Shown in pieces: positions 45,470-54,065 of a stretch of DNA of 64,000 bases (position 1 is the stretch's first letter; the number at the start of each line of letters is the position of its first letter). Location of the stretch: contig LNEI01000028.1 of the NCBI GenBank assembly GCA_001464455.1, positions 1 to 64,000 on the forward strand, read 5' to 3'. The notes below the pieces were generated by a model. The model did not search any database. It was not told the origin of the DNA and saw nothing but the letters and a program-made list of their open reading frames with translations. Position numbers and translations under genes: made by a program. Source of the DNA: Acidobacteria bacterium Ga0077534 (GTDB lineage: Bacteria; Acidobacteriota; Blastocatellia; Pyrinomonadales; Pyrinomonadaceae).

Positions 45470-47410
45470 TCATTCCGAATCTGAACCGGTCGAGCTGAAC
45501 ATGCTGTCTTTCCACCGGCTGCTCTCAAATGACATCTTTCGTATCAAACCAAAGATCGGAACAATAAGTAAGATCAAAAACGCACAGATGAAATTTACGC
45601 CGCGGGTCACGCCCTGCTCTACCTTAAGGGAGATCTGCAGCGGTTGCTGAACCCCTTCGGTCGTGCCCTGTGCTCGCAACGTGTATTTGCCGGCTGGAAG
45701 TGATGAGATAGTCGCATCGTTCGACCGGTCGCCCTCGCTCCAGCTTTCGCCGCCTTCTACGCCCTGATAAAACGAGATCGGGATCACAACGGACTCGATC
45801 TCCTGGCTCTGCTCATTTATGAGATCTACATCGAGGTCTGCAGCCGCGTTGGTCAGCGGTGCGGAGGCAGAGATCCTGATGTTGCGATTCCCCTTAATGT
45901 CAAAGGCTGTGCTAAAGACCGTCTGAGGCGTGGTCGGATTAACCGATGGCGGCATCGTGATCGTCTGGTTTAAGACAGTATTTGTTATCCCCGTAAACGG
46001 GATCATAAATATCGCAACCACGAGCAATGCCAGCAGCGGTAAAAACCCCCAAGTATAGTAAAACTGACCGGTGAACGGCTGATTTGGCGCGACGCCCCAG
46101 GGCTTTGGCAATCCGCTGATGCCGAAGGCCTTTTCGACCTCGTCATTGGTCATATAGGTGCCGACCGACCAGTTCATCTCATTACCCGATAGCTCCTGTG
46201 AGAGCATCATCGGGGCTGAAACGTAATCGATCGCTCTAACTGTCTCACCCTGTTCGACCCGCCAATAGAATTCGCCCTTTACGTAATCGACCGTCGCTGG
46301 TGCATCCTGAAAGATCCTGAAAGATCGACCGTTATAGTTGACCTTCGTTGACGCGGCAGTCAGTCCGGTATGAACCTCGACCTCGGCCGGATTGATCGGC
46401 TCGACAAAATTCCAATGGTTGTCGGAGTGTACCAGCCAGCGGAATCCGATCATCGGATTGTAAAGCAAATACTCGTGCCAGAAATACTGCACACCGTCAA
46501 AAGTAACGCTACGCACTACCGAGCCAATGATCTTAAACTTCACATCCCCGGGAAACGTTCCTTCAGCCCCGATCGGTGCAACGAACTGCGGTGCGTTTGC
46601 TGGCGGGGTCAGTGACTTCAGGTAACTTAGCTTGCCCTGATTGACGTCTAGTAAGGAATCACAGTTAGGGCAAGTGACGCGTTCTGCCTTGTCCGGGGCG
46701 ATGAGATTCAGAGGGCCGCCGCAATTAGGGCATCCCATGCTCGCTACCGCGACGCGCTGGCCTTCACGCTTGACCGATTTCGCATCGCCAAGGCCGATCT
46801 CCTCTAACGTCACCTGATTTCCGACAAAGACCCACGGGGGCGACATGCCGTAATCGATCGTTGCAAAGGCATTTCCTTTTCCTGCGAGGTCGGCATAATT
46901 CGACTGCTCGCCGGGGGATAACTTGTAAGGGATCTCACCGTCGGCAGCAACGGAAATAGCAGTTCCTTTTTCCTGCACCATCAGGGGAACGGGATTAGGT
47001 ATCTCACCGATTACCTGCCCAAGCTGCAACCCCTCGAACGATGGCAAGGTTGTCCCGTCAGGTAGAGGCTGATAGAACGTCATGTAAAAACGCCCTTGCG
47101 CTTCGGCGAGCCAACCAACCCAGCCGTTATTAAAGGTCGCGTACCATTCGTCCCAGACGCCGCCGAGTTCGTGTTTGAGCTGAGCGCGGCCCGTCAGTTC
47201 GAATTTTGCGTCTTTGTATACGCCCTTCAGCCCGAGCTTTAAGGGCGATTCGGAATCGACGATCTCTGCGACCTTTCCGAGATCCTCAAGCGTGCGATCG
47301 GTTCTTGAAATTGCCGACCGGCAGTATGGACAAACAAGGACGAGCGTCGAACCTTTTTTGAACTCTACCGGGCCGCCGCATGACGGGCAATTTGCCTGGA
47401 GAACGCTCAT
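45470..47410 (-). CDS. DUF4178 protein with two zinc ribbons and two membrane helices
   Basis: Zinc ribbon 1 is C8-x2-C11 and C27-x2-C30 at the N-terminus; ribbon 2 is C227-x2-C230 and C247-x2-C250. Each is followed by a DUF4178-like beta domain (LKLGLKGVYKDAKFELTGRA, then GDVKFKIIGSVVRSVTFDGV), so the protein is an internal duplication. A transmembrane helix lies near 455-480 (FLPLLALLVVAIFMIPFTGI), a beta-rich segment at 490-600, and a last helix near 615-630. The start overlaps the end of speD by four bases (ATGA). A scaffold or sensor linking polyamine synthesis to the membrane is inferred. Confidence 0.8.
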   Translation of the reverse strand: MSVLQANCPSCGGPVEFKKGSTLVLVCPYCRSAISRTDRTLEDLGKVAEIVDSESPLKLGLKGVYKDAKFELTGRAQLKHELGGVWDEWYATFNNGWVGWLAEAQGRFYMTFYQPLPDGTTLPSFEGLQLGQVIGEIPNPVPLMVQEKGTAISVAADGEIPYKLSPGEQSNYADLAGKGNAFATIDYGMSPPWVFVGNQVTLEEIGLGDAKSVKREGQRVAVASMGCPNCGGPLNLIAPDKAERVTCPNCDSLLDVNQGKLSYLKSLTPPANAPQFVAPIGAEGTFPGDVKFKIIGSVVRSVTFDGVQYFWHEYLLYNPMIGFRWLVHSDNHWNFVEPINPAEVEVHTGLTAASTKVNYNGRSFRIFQDAPATVDYVKGEFYWRVEQGETVRAIDYVSAPMMLSQELSGNEMNWSVGTYMTNDEVEKAFGISGLPKPWGVAPNQPFTGQFYYTWGFLPLLALLVVAIFMIPFTGITNTVLNQTITMPPSVNPTTPQTVFSTAFDIKGNRNIRISASAPLTNAAADLDVDLINEQSQEIESVVIPISFYQGVEGGESWSEGDRSNDATISSLPAGKYTLRAQGTTEGVQQPLQISLKVEQGVTRGVNFICAFLILLIVPIFGLIRKMSFESSRWKDSMFSSTGSDSE

Positions 47411-47805
47411 TGCTGTCCTCCGGCGGTCTGGAATTGCGGGTCAGTGGTCACAGATCGCGGATCGATCTCGCCCCGCTCGATCTTTGTTACGGAAACCATT
47501 TCAGCTCCGAGGGCGCTTTTTAGTTCGCCGTCCCAGTTCCATTCGGGCCGCGTACGGCAGCAGTAAAGGTTAAAGGTCGCCGTGTTGTATTCGGGATAGG
47601 TATGACAAGCCAGATGCGATTCGGTTAAAGCGACAAGGCCGGTCACACCGCCTTCGCCCTCGAACTTGTGCCAGACGGAGCCTATCGAACGAAGTCCCAG
47701 ATCCTCGATCACATTAAGGAGCACGTTTCGCACAGCGTTTTCGTCGCGCAGGATATCTGCGTCACAGCCCGTCGCCTCGATCAGCCATTCGGTTCCAACG
47801 ATCAT
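47407..47805 (-). CDS. speD: S-adenosylmethionine decarboxylase proenzyme
   Basis: It supplies decarboxylated SAM, the aminopropyl donor. The self-processing site is ES in TESHLACHTYPEYN; cleavage before Ser makes the pyruvoyl group, with His and Cys of HLACH as the other active-site residues. The length of about 132 residues fits the prokaryotic class 1b enzyme. I took the ATG at 47805 because homologues begin at 'GTEWLIEATGCDA'; the open frame runs back to a TTG at 47856. It is the first gene of the minus-strand operon and is divergent from the lipoprotein at 47889. Confidence 0.88.
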   Translation of the reverse strand: MIVGTEWLIEATGCDADILRDENAVRNVLLNVIEDLGLRSIGSVWHKFEGEGGVTGLVALTESHLACHTYPEYNTATFNLYCCRTRPEWNWDGELKSALGAEMVSVTKIERGEIDPRSVTTDPQFQTAGGQQ

Positions 47806-47888
47806 CACGCTTAACTTTACGAAAATCCGTTCCTTTAAGTTTGAACTATCGTCCAAACGCCTGCGTTATAATGGAGTAGCCAAGAAGT

Positions 47889-48833
47889 ATGTCGATGAAA
47901 ATGATAACCAAAATCTGTTTATTTGTCATATCGACCACTTCGGTAGTGATATCGACCGGCTGTGCGGCTGCCTCGCAGAAAAGCAATTCGCTGAAGCCAT
48001 CGGTAGCGTTTGAACAGCCGCTCGTAACCGGAAACATTAGATCATCGGATGTCACAGAGAGCAGCGGTTTGGCGGCTTCGAAATGCCACCCCGGCGTTTT
48101 CTGGACACACAATGATTCGGGTGACGGCGCCTTTATTTACGCTTTCGAAAAGGACGGCAGCACCCTCGGCACCTGGAAAGTCACCGGGGCGGAAAACATA
48201 GACTGGGAAGATATTGCGGCCACGAAGGACGCTTCGGGAACGTGTTACCTGTACATAGGTGAGATCGGCGACAACCAGAAGCGGCGGCCAATGCACATGA
48301 TATACCGGGTCGAAGAACCGGTTGCGAATGATGCAAGCCGAACATCGACCCGCAATGCACCGCTCCAGACATCCACGGCGACTTCGCTCGCCTTTTCATA
48401 TCCGGACACGAATCAAGACGCCGAAACACTGCTCGTCCATCCCAGGACCGGTGAGATCTACATCGTAACCAAACGCGTTAGCGGGCCGGCCGGGATATAC
48501 CGCGTCAAACCGGGTTTTGATAATGGCGGGATCCAGAAGGCACTATTGATCGGCGAATTGTCCGTTCCGGCCATACCGAACGGGTTTCTTACAGGCGGTG
48601 ATATTTCAGTTGATGGTACGCGAGTTGTGATCTGCGACTACACACAGGGCTACGAGTACTCACTGCCAAAGGGCGAAACTGACTTCGACAGTATCTGGAA
48701 GCAGACCCCCGAAACCGTTGATCTGGGGAAACGAAAGCTAGGCGAGGCTATCGGCTATAGCTCAGATGCCAGCTCGATATTTGCAACAAGTGAGGGCAAG
48801 AATCCGCCAGTGATCGAAGTTCGCAGAAAGTAG
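47889..48833 (+). CDS. Lipoprotein, beta-propeller-like, function unknown
   Basis: A lipoprotein signal with lipobox STGC precedes GLAASKCHPGVFWTHNDSGD, DWEDIAATKDASGTCYLYIG, EIGDNQKRRPMHMIYRV and the repeat-like EIYIVTKRVSGPAGIYRVKP. The beta-strand pattern and 'W-E-D-I-A' suggest an SdiA-regulated/PhoX-like propeller, but no catalytic motif is certain. A TATAAT at 47867-47872 is a candidate -10 box; no good -35 was found at standard spacing. It shares the divergent region with speD, and a bidirectional terminator follows. Confidence 0.7.
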   Translation: MSMKMITKICLFVISTTSVVISTGCAAASQKSNSLKPSVAFEQPLVTGNIRSSDVTESSGLAASKCHPGVFWTHNDSGDGAFIYAFEKDGSTLGTWKVTGAENIDWEDIAATKDASGTCYLYIGEIGDNQKRRPMHMIYRVEEPVANDASRTSTRNAPLQTSTATSLAFSYPDTNQDAETLLVHPRTGEIYIVTKRVSGPAGIYRVKPGFDNGGIQKALLIGELSVPAIPNGFLTGGDISVDGTRVVICDYTQGYEYSLPKGETDFDSIWKQTPETVDLGKRKLGEAIGYSSDASSIFATSEGKNPPVIEVRRK

Positions 48834-48846
48834 TTCGAAGAAACAA

Positions 48847-48882
48847 AAAAGCACGAAACTGAGAGCTCAGTTTCGTGCTTTT
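48847..48882. terminator. Bidirectional rho-independent terminator
   Basis: A 17-bp perfect stem (AAAAGCACGAAACTGAG with CTCAGTTTCGTGCTTTT) has a 2-base loop and is A-rich before and T-rich after on both strands. It lies between the convergent genes ending at 48833 and 48902 and should stop both transcripts. Confidence 0.85.
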
Positions 48883-48901
48883 CTATTATTTCAAGGTTAC
48901 T

Positions 48902-50554
48902 CTAATTAACGATCGTAAACTTACCTTTGTTTTCGATCGTCTGCAGCTTGCCGTCGGCACCGGGAACGCGGTCCTTGATGATGACCTTCAGTTCATAGTC
49001 GCCAACCGGCATCGACGCGGTTGGAAGAATTCTCGCAAGCGTCAAGCGCTGTCCGGAATCACTCAGGCCCGACCAGTCTTCACCTGTCTTGAGAAGTTCC
49101 TTGCCATCCTTAAGAAGCTGATAGGTGACATCGACTGCCGGCCGGAGCGTGGTCTGATCGATACCGGCATTATAGACCTGCATATAGAGACCGACTTCCT
49201 GGCCCTGTCTGTAAATACCAGAGAGGTTCGGGATCACCTTTGCGTTTCCAATAACGAACGCCTGGCCGATGTCGGAGTCTGATGTGGCTCGAAGTTTCGA
49301 AGCCATCACGAGCGACGATGTTGAAAGCTTCTTTTCGTCATATCGCGGTACAACGAAGCCGAGGTTCTGAACCCCCTTTGTACCAGATTTTACATCGCGA
49401 ACCACGACGTCTACTTTGTAGGTGCCCGGCGTGAGAGCAATGGCTTTCTGATAGACAGATTTACGATCTTTCGCGTCAGTCAGCTCGGCGGTGGTTGCGG
49501 TGGCCGTCACGGAGTCTTCAAAAATACCCGAACGCTTGCCCGAAACGGAGGTCACACGGCCAAAGATGTTCATTGTCGCCTGCTCGAGGCCGCCGACCTG
49601 CTCAAAAGAGAGCTCTTTATTATTAGCTTGGACGGTAAATGCTGTGATTACCCGATCATCAGACTGACGGAAGAAATCGACACGAACGTCAAAGTTGAGC
49701 GGATTGCTGTCAATCACACCGCCGTCACTGCCTGCAATTCCCTGCAGATCGCTAAACTTGACCGTCGGCGGACGCATCAGGTTGTTTTGGATCTCAAGCC
49801 GGCGAAACATCGTATCCTGCTCACGCTGGAAGTTGGTGTTGTAATTATTTTGGCCAGTGATGCGGTCTGCCTTGTCCGAAAGGCCCAGCTGCTCGCTCGT
49901 GGTCAACCCGGCCCCCGGAACCATCTTCAACGCATCTTTTTCGCTAGCGTCGCGTGCCATGCGGTATTCGCCGGTACCGGTAGGGTCGACAAACTCGATC
50001 TCAAGCCCGTCACCGACGCCCTCCAAATGGCGATAGAACCAGATCTCAAACGGATAGGTCGTGGTCGAACCGCCGCCTTCCCAGCTGGGACGGTCGTATG
50101 AACCGCCCGCCGGGCGAGACTCGATAGAGTCGGGTTTGCCGTGAGCGATATAGACGCGGCCGCGGTCCGTTTTCCATCCCGGAATGCCAGACGCAAAATG
50201 CTGGTTGGCGTAGGCTATACGCTCGTAGTACTCTTCGCGATATTCGTTTTCCTCGGTATCCGGATTCGGATCGCGGCGACGCCAGAAATTCTCAATGAAA
50301 TTCTCGCGCTCTTCGTCGGTCGTTAGTGCCTTGAAAGCTTTCTTTTCCTGGTCGGTAATGATGTACGCAACGTCATTATCCATCCATTTCTTGTAGACTT
50401 TATTTGCCTCGTTCGTGACCTTGCGAACGTTGTTAAGCGGGTCAGTGTTAGGGTCTTTCTTGTCCGGCGGCTGAGCCGTGACAACGAGTCCCATACCAGC
50501 AACCAAGCCGGTCAACAATACGCCCTTAAATCCAAAAACTTTAGACATAGCCAT
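48902..50554 (-). CDS. GWxTD-domain protein
   Basis: An exported protein with signal sequence GVLLTGLVAGMGLVVTAQ. The GWxTD domain lies at residues of about 60-200: YIITDQEKKAFKALTTDEER, FIENFWRRRDPNPDTEENEY, the name motif GWKTDRGRVYIAHGKPDSIE and YPFEIWFYRHLEG. The C-terminal 300 residues are beta-sandwich-like. The family occurs in Acidobacteria and related phyla and has no established function. ATG at 50554 is chosen: an AGGAG site lies 4 bases upstream. An ATG at 50569 would precede it by five codons. Confidence 0.85.
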   Translation of the reverse strand: MAMSKVFGFKGVLLTGLVAGMGLVVTAQPPDKKDPNTDPLNNVRKVTNEANKVYKKWMDNDVAYIITDQEKKAFKALTTDEERENFIENFWRRRDPNPDTEENEYREEYYERIAYANQHFASGIPGWKTDRGRVYIAHGKPDSIESRPAGGSYDRPSWEGGGSTTTYPFEIWFYRHLEGVGDGLEIEFVDPTGTGEYRMARDASEKDALKMVPGAGLTTSEQLGLSDKADRITGQNNYNTNFQREQDTMFRRLEIQNNLMRPPTVKFSDLQGIAGSDGGVIDSNPLNFDVRVDFFRQSDDRVITAFTVQANNKELSFEQVGGLEQATMNIFGRVTSVSGKRSGIFEDSVTATATTAELTDAKDRKSVYQKAIALTPGTYKVDVVVRDVKSGTKGVQNLGFVVPRYDEKKLSTSSLVMASKLRATSDSDIGQAFVIGNAKVIPNLSGIYRQGQEVGLYMQVYNAGIDQTTLRPAVDVTYQLLKDGKELLKTGEDWSGLSDSGQRLTLARILPTASMPVGDYELKVIIKDRVPGADGKLQTIENKGKFTIVN

Positions 50555-50664
50555 AAAACTCCTGATCAATTAACTGCATAGATCGCGTAGCCTTTATTCC
50601 AGTTGATTTTAGACACTTCAGTCTAAGTATTCAAGATGCGAAAAGGGAGGCCTGAGGTTGCTTT

Positions 50665-51738
50665 TTACGAACCCGCAGCCTCAGCATCGGTGCGGCGTTT
50701 TCGGTTGAATATCCAGGCGATAAAAATAGATACAACATATAGCACCATCATCGGTGCCGCAAACAACATCATGTTGACTACATCCGCCGTCGGAGAAACA
50801 ACCGCCGCAACAATTAAAATGATAATCAGCGAAACTTTCCAACTCCGAATAAGCAACCCGGGAGTGACAATTCCGATTCGAGCCAGGACATATGTGATAG
50901 CCGGCATCTGGAACACCAAACCCATCGCGAGCATGATGACCAAAACGAAGTCAAGATAGTCGGTAGCACGGAGCTGAAACTGAAACTCGCCCGCACCAAC
51001 ATTAAGCAGAAAATTCAAGGCGGGTGGAAGCAAAATGTAATACGCAAATGCCGCCCCACCCATGAAAGAGATAGTGGAGAGCCCAATGAACGGCGTCACA
51101 TACTTCCGCTCGTGACTGTATAAAGCCGGTGAAATAAAGCCCCAAACCTGCCAAAGTAGTAAGGGCAACGCAAGGGCAACTGCAGCGTACAAGGAAACGG
51201 TGACAAAGAGCGTGAACTGCTCGGGCGCAGTCGTTACCGTCATCTTCGAATCGGGACTTTGCTGAGCACTTGCGATCTCGTCTATGTAGGCGACGGGAAG
51301 TCTGACTCCGGCTGGAACGACGGCATTACTCGTAATGATCGGCTCGGTAGTAAATATCCCGATGTTACCTTCCACGTCACGACCAACCTCCGCCCCTACT
51401 GATGTGCCCCGGGGAAGCAATGTGCCGCCGATCGTACGGTCTACGTCAAATACGTAACGGCCTTGGTCACCATCCTTGATCTCGGTAAGAGACAGAACCT
51501 TTTCTACGCCGGTTTTCCCACTCACCGGAAGCTCTTTTCTTTCTGCCTCAGAAAGAGCTTTGCGGGCGGGGATCGAGAGAAAATTATAGATGTTGTCAGA
51601 AAAGTAAAAGCAAACCAGAAACGACGCGAACAGTAGAATAACCGCCTTGACCAGACGGCTGCGCAGCTCGTCCAGATGCTCCATGAACGACATCTGGCCG
51701 GTTGGTTCGATCTCTTTTTCTGATCCGAGTTGATCCAT
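50665..51738 (-). CDS. tatC: Sec-independent translocase subunit TatC, with enlarged loop
   Basis: TatC forms the twin-arginine receptor with TatB. The N-terminal MSFMEHLDELRSRLVK and the helices VILLFASFLVCFYFSDNIYN, FVTVSLYAAVALALPLLLWQ and ISFMGGAAFAYYILLPPALN match the family, with the conserved Phe/Glu-bearing segments and PTADVVNMMLFAAPMMVLY at the end. At 357 residues it is about 100 longer than usual. The extra length lies between helices 1 and 2 (residues of roughly 55-165), in the first periplasmic loop. It begins 3 bases after the TatB-like gene, so it is one operon. Confidence 0.9.
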   Translation of the reverse strand: MDQLGSEKEIEPTGQMSFMEHLDELRSRLVKAVILLFASFLVCFYFSDNIYNFLSIPARKALSEAERKELPVSGKTGVEKVLSLTEIKDGDQGRYVFDVDRTIGGTLLPRGTSVGAEVGRDVEGNIGIFTTEPIITSNAVVPAGVRLPVAYIDEIASAQQSPDSKMTVTTAPEQFTLFVTVSLYAAVALALPLLLWQVWGFISPALYSHERKYVTPFIGLSTISFMGGAAFAYYILLPPALNFLLNVGAGEFQFQLRATDYLDFVLVIMLAMGLVFQMPAITYVLARIGIVTPGLLIRSWKVSLIIILIVAAVVSPTADVVNMMLFAAPMMVLYVVSIFIAWIFNRKRRTDAEAAGS

Positions 51739-51741
51739 TGG

Positions 51742-52164
51742 TTACAGCCAGGTCTTTTTGTCGTTTGCGTCCGAGATATCTTGCGACACTTCGACGTCGA
51801 CTTCTATCGTATCTTCAGTTTCGGTAGGGTTGAGCAAATGTTTGAATTCCTCCGGATCCGCTGCTCTGATCGCCGGCGATTCCGGCGGCGTCTCAGTAAC
51901 GACAGCGTCGACGGGTGCCGTTTCGCGAGGGACGGTCTCTTCGTCCATGTCGTCGAGCGACAGCATTTTCTTTTCTTCTTCTAAACTAGCCTCGCGTTCC
52001 CATGTTTCTTTGAACTCGTTTGCCGTTCCGCGAAACTCCGCCATAATTTTGCCTGCCTTCTTGGCAAGCTCCGGCAGTTTGCGCGGCCCGAGGAAGATCA
52101 GAGCCACGATCCCGACAAGGATCAGTTCCGACGTTCCGATCGATTCAAATATAAACAAAAACAC
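51742..52164 (-). CDS. TatA/TatB-family translocase protein, TatB-like
   Basis: A short N-terminal helix with an early acidic residue (FESIGTSELILVGIVALIFL) leads to the hinge GPRKLPELAKKAGKIMAEFR, the TatA/B signature. An amphipathic helix and a long acidic tail of about 90 residues follow. Glu near residue 7 and the long tail favour a TatB role; a dual-function TatA cannot be excluded because no other tatA is in the window. It lies between selD and tatC. The same window encodes Tat substrates (the FAD oxidase and SGNH hydrolase). Confidence 0.85.
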   Translation of the reverse strand: MFLFIFESIGTSELILVGIVALIFLGPRKLPELAKKAGKIMAEFRGTANEFKETWEREASLEEEKKMLSLDDMDEETVPRETAPVDAVVTETPPESPAIRAADPEEFKHLLNPTETEDTIEVDVEVSQDISDANDKKTWL

Positions 52165-52165
52165 G

Positions 52166-53185
52166 CTAACTTACCTCGATACAATATTTACCGGCAGCGA
52201 CGACATCCCCGATGATGACCGAATCTTCGACTTCGGCGAGAAATTGCTCGGCATTTTCCGGCAACATGCTAATCAACAATCCGCCCGCTGTCTGCGGGTC
52301 AAAAAGAGCACTCTGCATCTCACCCAAAACGCTTGACGCTATTTTAACCGTTTCGCCGACATATGTCCGATTGTTGCGATCACCGCGTGTCAACATTCCC
52401 TGTGCGATCAGTTCGAGAACGTCCGGCAGCAGCGGAACTCCATTAGATACAATATTTAGCGTCACACCACTGCCCTTGGCCATTTCATAAGCGTGCCCTA
52501 GCAGCCCGAATCCGGTGACGTCTGTACACGCGTTTGCTCCAAACTTCTGCATCGCTTTCGACGCCGTAGCGGCTGAAGTCGACATTGTCCGAACCGCAGC
52601 GGCCTCAGTTTCGCGACTTGCGACACCACGCTTGATCGCGGTATTGATCGCTCCAGTACCAATTGCTTTGGTCAATACCAACACATCGCCAGGAAGTGCC
52701 CCGGAATTCCTCACAACTTTGTCTGGGTGCACGATGCCTGTCACCGCATAACCAAACTTCATTTCCTTATCGTCAACGGAATGCCCGCCGATAACCGCCA
52801 CGCCTGCCTCCGTCATCGCCTCTTGGCCGCCTTTGAGGATCTGGCCGAGAACATCCCAGTCGCCTTTCTGCGGGTAGCAAACTATCGAAAGTGCAGAAAG
52901 CGGGGTTCCGCCCATCGCGTAAACATCATTGAGCGAGTTGATCGCCGCGATCCGCCCGTACATTTCCGGATCGTCCGCAACCGGAGTAAAGAAATCGAGG
53001 GTTTGAACTAACGCAATATCGTCCGTAAGGCGAAAAACACCCGCATCGTCAGCAGTTTCAAAGCCGACGATCACGTTTTCATTCACCTGTTTGGGCAGTT
53101 TGCTCAAAACTTGAGCAAGGTCGCTGGGGGCGAGTTTGGCCACTCAACCGGCGCAGTCAACCATCTGCGTTAGACGCAATTGCAT
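52166..53185 (-). CDS. selD: Selenophosphate synthetase, Sec-containing (UGA read as selenocysteine)
   Basis: SelD makes selenophosphate from selenide and ATP for Sec and selenouridine synthesis. An ATG at 53185, with AGGAGGG 6 bases upstream, opens MQLRLTQMVDCAG, then TGA at 53144-53146, then VAKLAPSDL in the same frame. That TGA falls at the family's catalytic Cys/Sec position (the 'G-C/U-x-x-K-L' motif), and all later motifs follow: GFETADDAGVFRL, YAMGGTPLSALSIV, GGHSVDDKEMKFGYAVTG, CTDVTGFGLLGHAYEMAKG and DPQTAGGLL. Calling the gene from the GTG at 53143 would delete the active site. A SECIS-like hairpin follows the TGA. Confidence 0.93.
53100..53118 (-). promoter_or_regulatory. bSECIS-like hairpin downstream of the selD UGA
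   Basis: On the minus strand, 25 bases after the TGA, TTGCTCAA pairs perfectly with TTGAGCAA around the loop GTT (8-bp stem). The loop starts with G. Both the spacing and the G at the loop start fit the bacterial SECIS model in which SelB binds a hairpin just after the UGA. This is a fold read by eye; no energy was computed. Confidence 0.65.
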
Positions 53186-53201
53186 TCGATTCCCTCCTGT
53201 T

Positions 53202-54065
53202 TTAATTGATGATCACCCGGTAAATGCGGTCTAGATCGTCAACGCTGTAATACTCGATCTCGATCATTCCGCCAATACCTTTCTTGTCTGGCTTTATCTT
53301 GACGTTTGTGCTCAACGCTCGCATCAGACGCGTTTCCGCAGCCTTGACGTTAGCGTCCACAACTCTCGTAACTTGTTTTTTATCATTAGCTTGCGGCGAC
53401 TTAGAGAGTCGTTTGACCGTTTTCTCCGTTTCCCGAACCGATAAGCCGTAGTCGATGATCGAGTTCGCGACCTGCCGCTGTATCTTCGGATCATCCGTCA
53501 TCAAAAGCGCCCGGCCATGCCCGGCAGAGATCTTTCCGGACTCAATGTTTCGAAGGACATCGTTTGGCAACTTCAACAACCTGATCGCGGTCGTTACGAC
53601 AGTACGCGACTTGCCGACACGCTCCGCCACTACTTCTTGCGTTAGCCCAAGCTGGTCAATAAGTTTTCGGTACGCCTTTGCCTCTTCCACCGGGTTCAGT
53701 TCCTGGCGCTGGATATTCTCGATCAATGCGAGCTCGAGCATCTTATCGTCGGAGACTTCCTTGACCACCGCCGGAATACGCCGCAACTCTGCCCGCTGCG
53801 ACGCCCGCCAACGGCGTTCACCCGCAACGATCTCGTATCGGGTACCTACTTGCCGCACCACGATCGGCTGCACAACGCCGTTCATCCTGATCGACTGCTC
53901 AAGTTCCGCAAGACTATCCTCACTGAACCGGCTTCGGGGCTGATCTGGGTTTGGGCTAATGAGATCGATGTCTATCTCAAGGCTAGATCTCTGTTCAGTC
54001 GCTTCAACGGGTTTATCGTCTCCGAGGAGAGCGCTAAGGCCACGGCCGAGTGTTTGTCTAGGCAT
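53202..54065 (-). CDS. parB: Chromosome-partitioning protein ParB
   Basis: ParB binds parS, spreads and loads condensin. Family blocks: LEIDIDLISPNPDQPRSRFS, GVVQPIVVRQVGTRYEIVAG, GERRWRASQRAELRRIPAVV and LIENIQRQELNPVEEAKAYR. The HTH is TQEVVAERVGKSRTVVTTAI, then GHGRALLMTDDPKIQRQVAN. A C-terminal dimerisation tail is present. 287 residues is normal. It overlaps parA by 8 bases. The GERRxR CTPase box is intact. Its cognate parS may be the variant palindromes upstream of parA. Confidence 0.95.
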   Translation of the reverse strand: MPRQTLGRGLSALLGDDKPVEATEQRSSLEIDIDLISPNPDQPRSRFSEDSLAELEQSIRMNGVVQPIVVRQVGTRYEIVAGERRWRASQRAELRRIPAVVKEVSDDKMLELALIENIQRQELNPVEEAKAYRKLIDQLGLTQEVVAERVGKSRTVVTTAIRLLKLPNDVLRNIESGKISAGHGRALLMTDDPKIQRQVANSIIDYGLSVRETEKTVKRLSKSPQANDKKQVTRVVDANVKAAETRLMRALSTNVKIKPDKKGIGGMIEIEYYSVDDLDRIYRVIIN

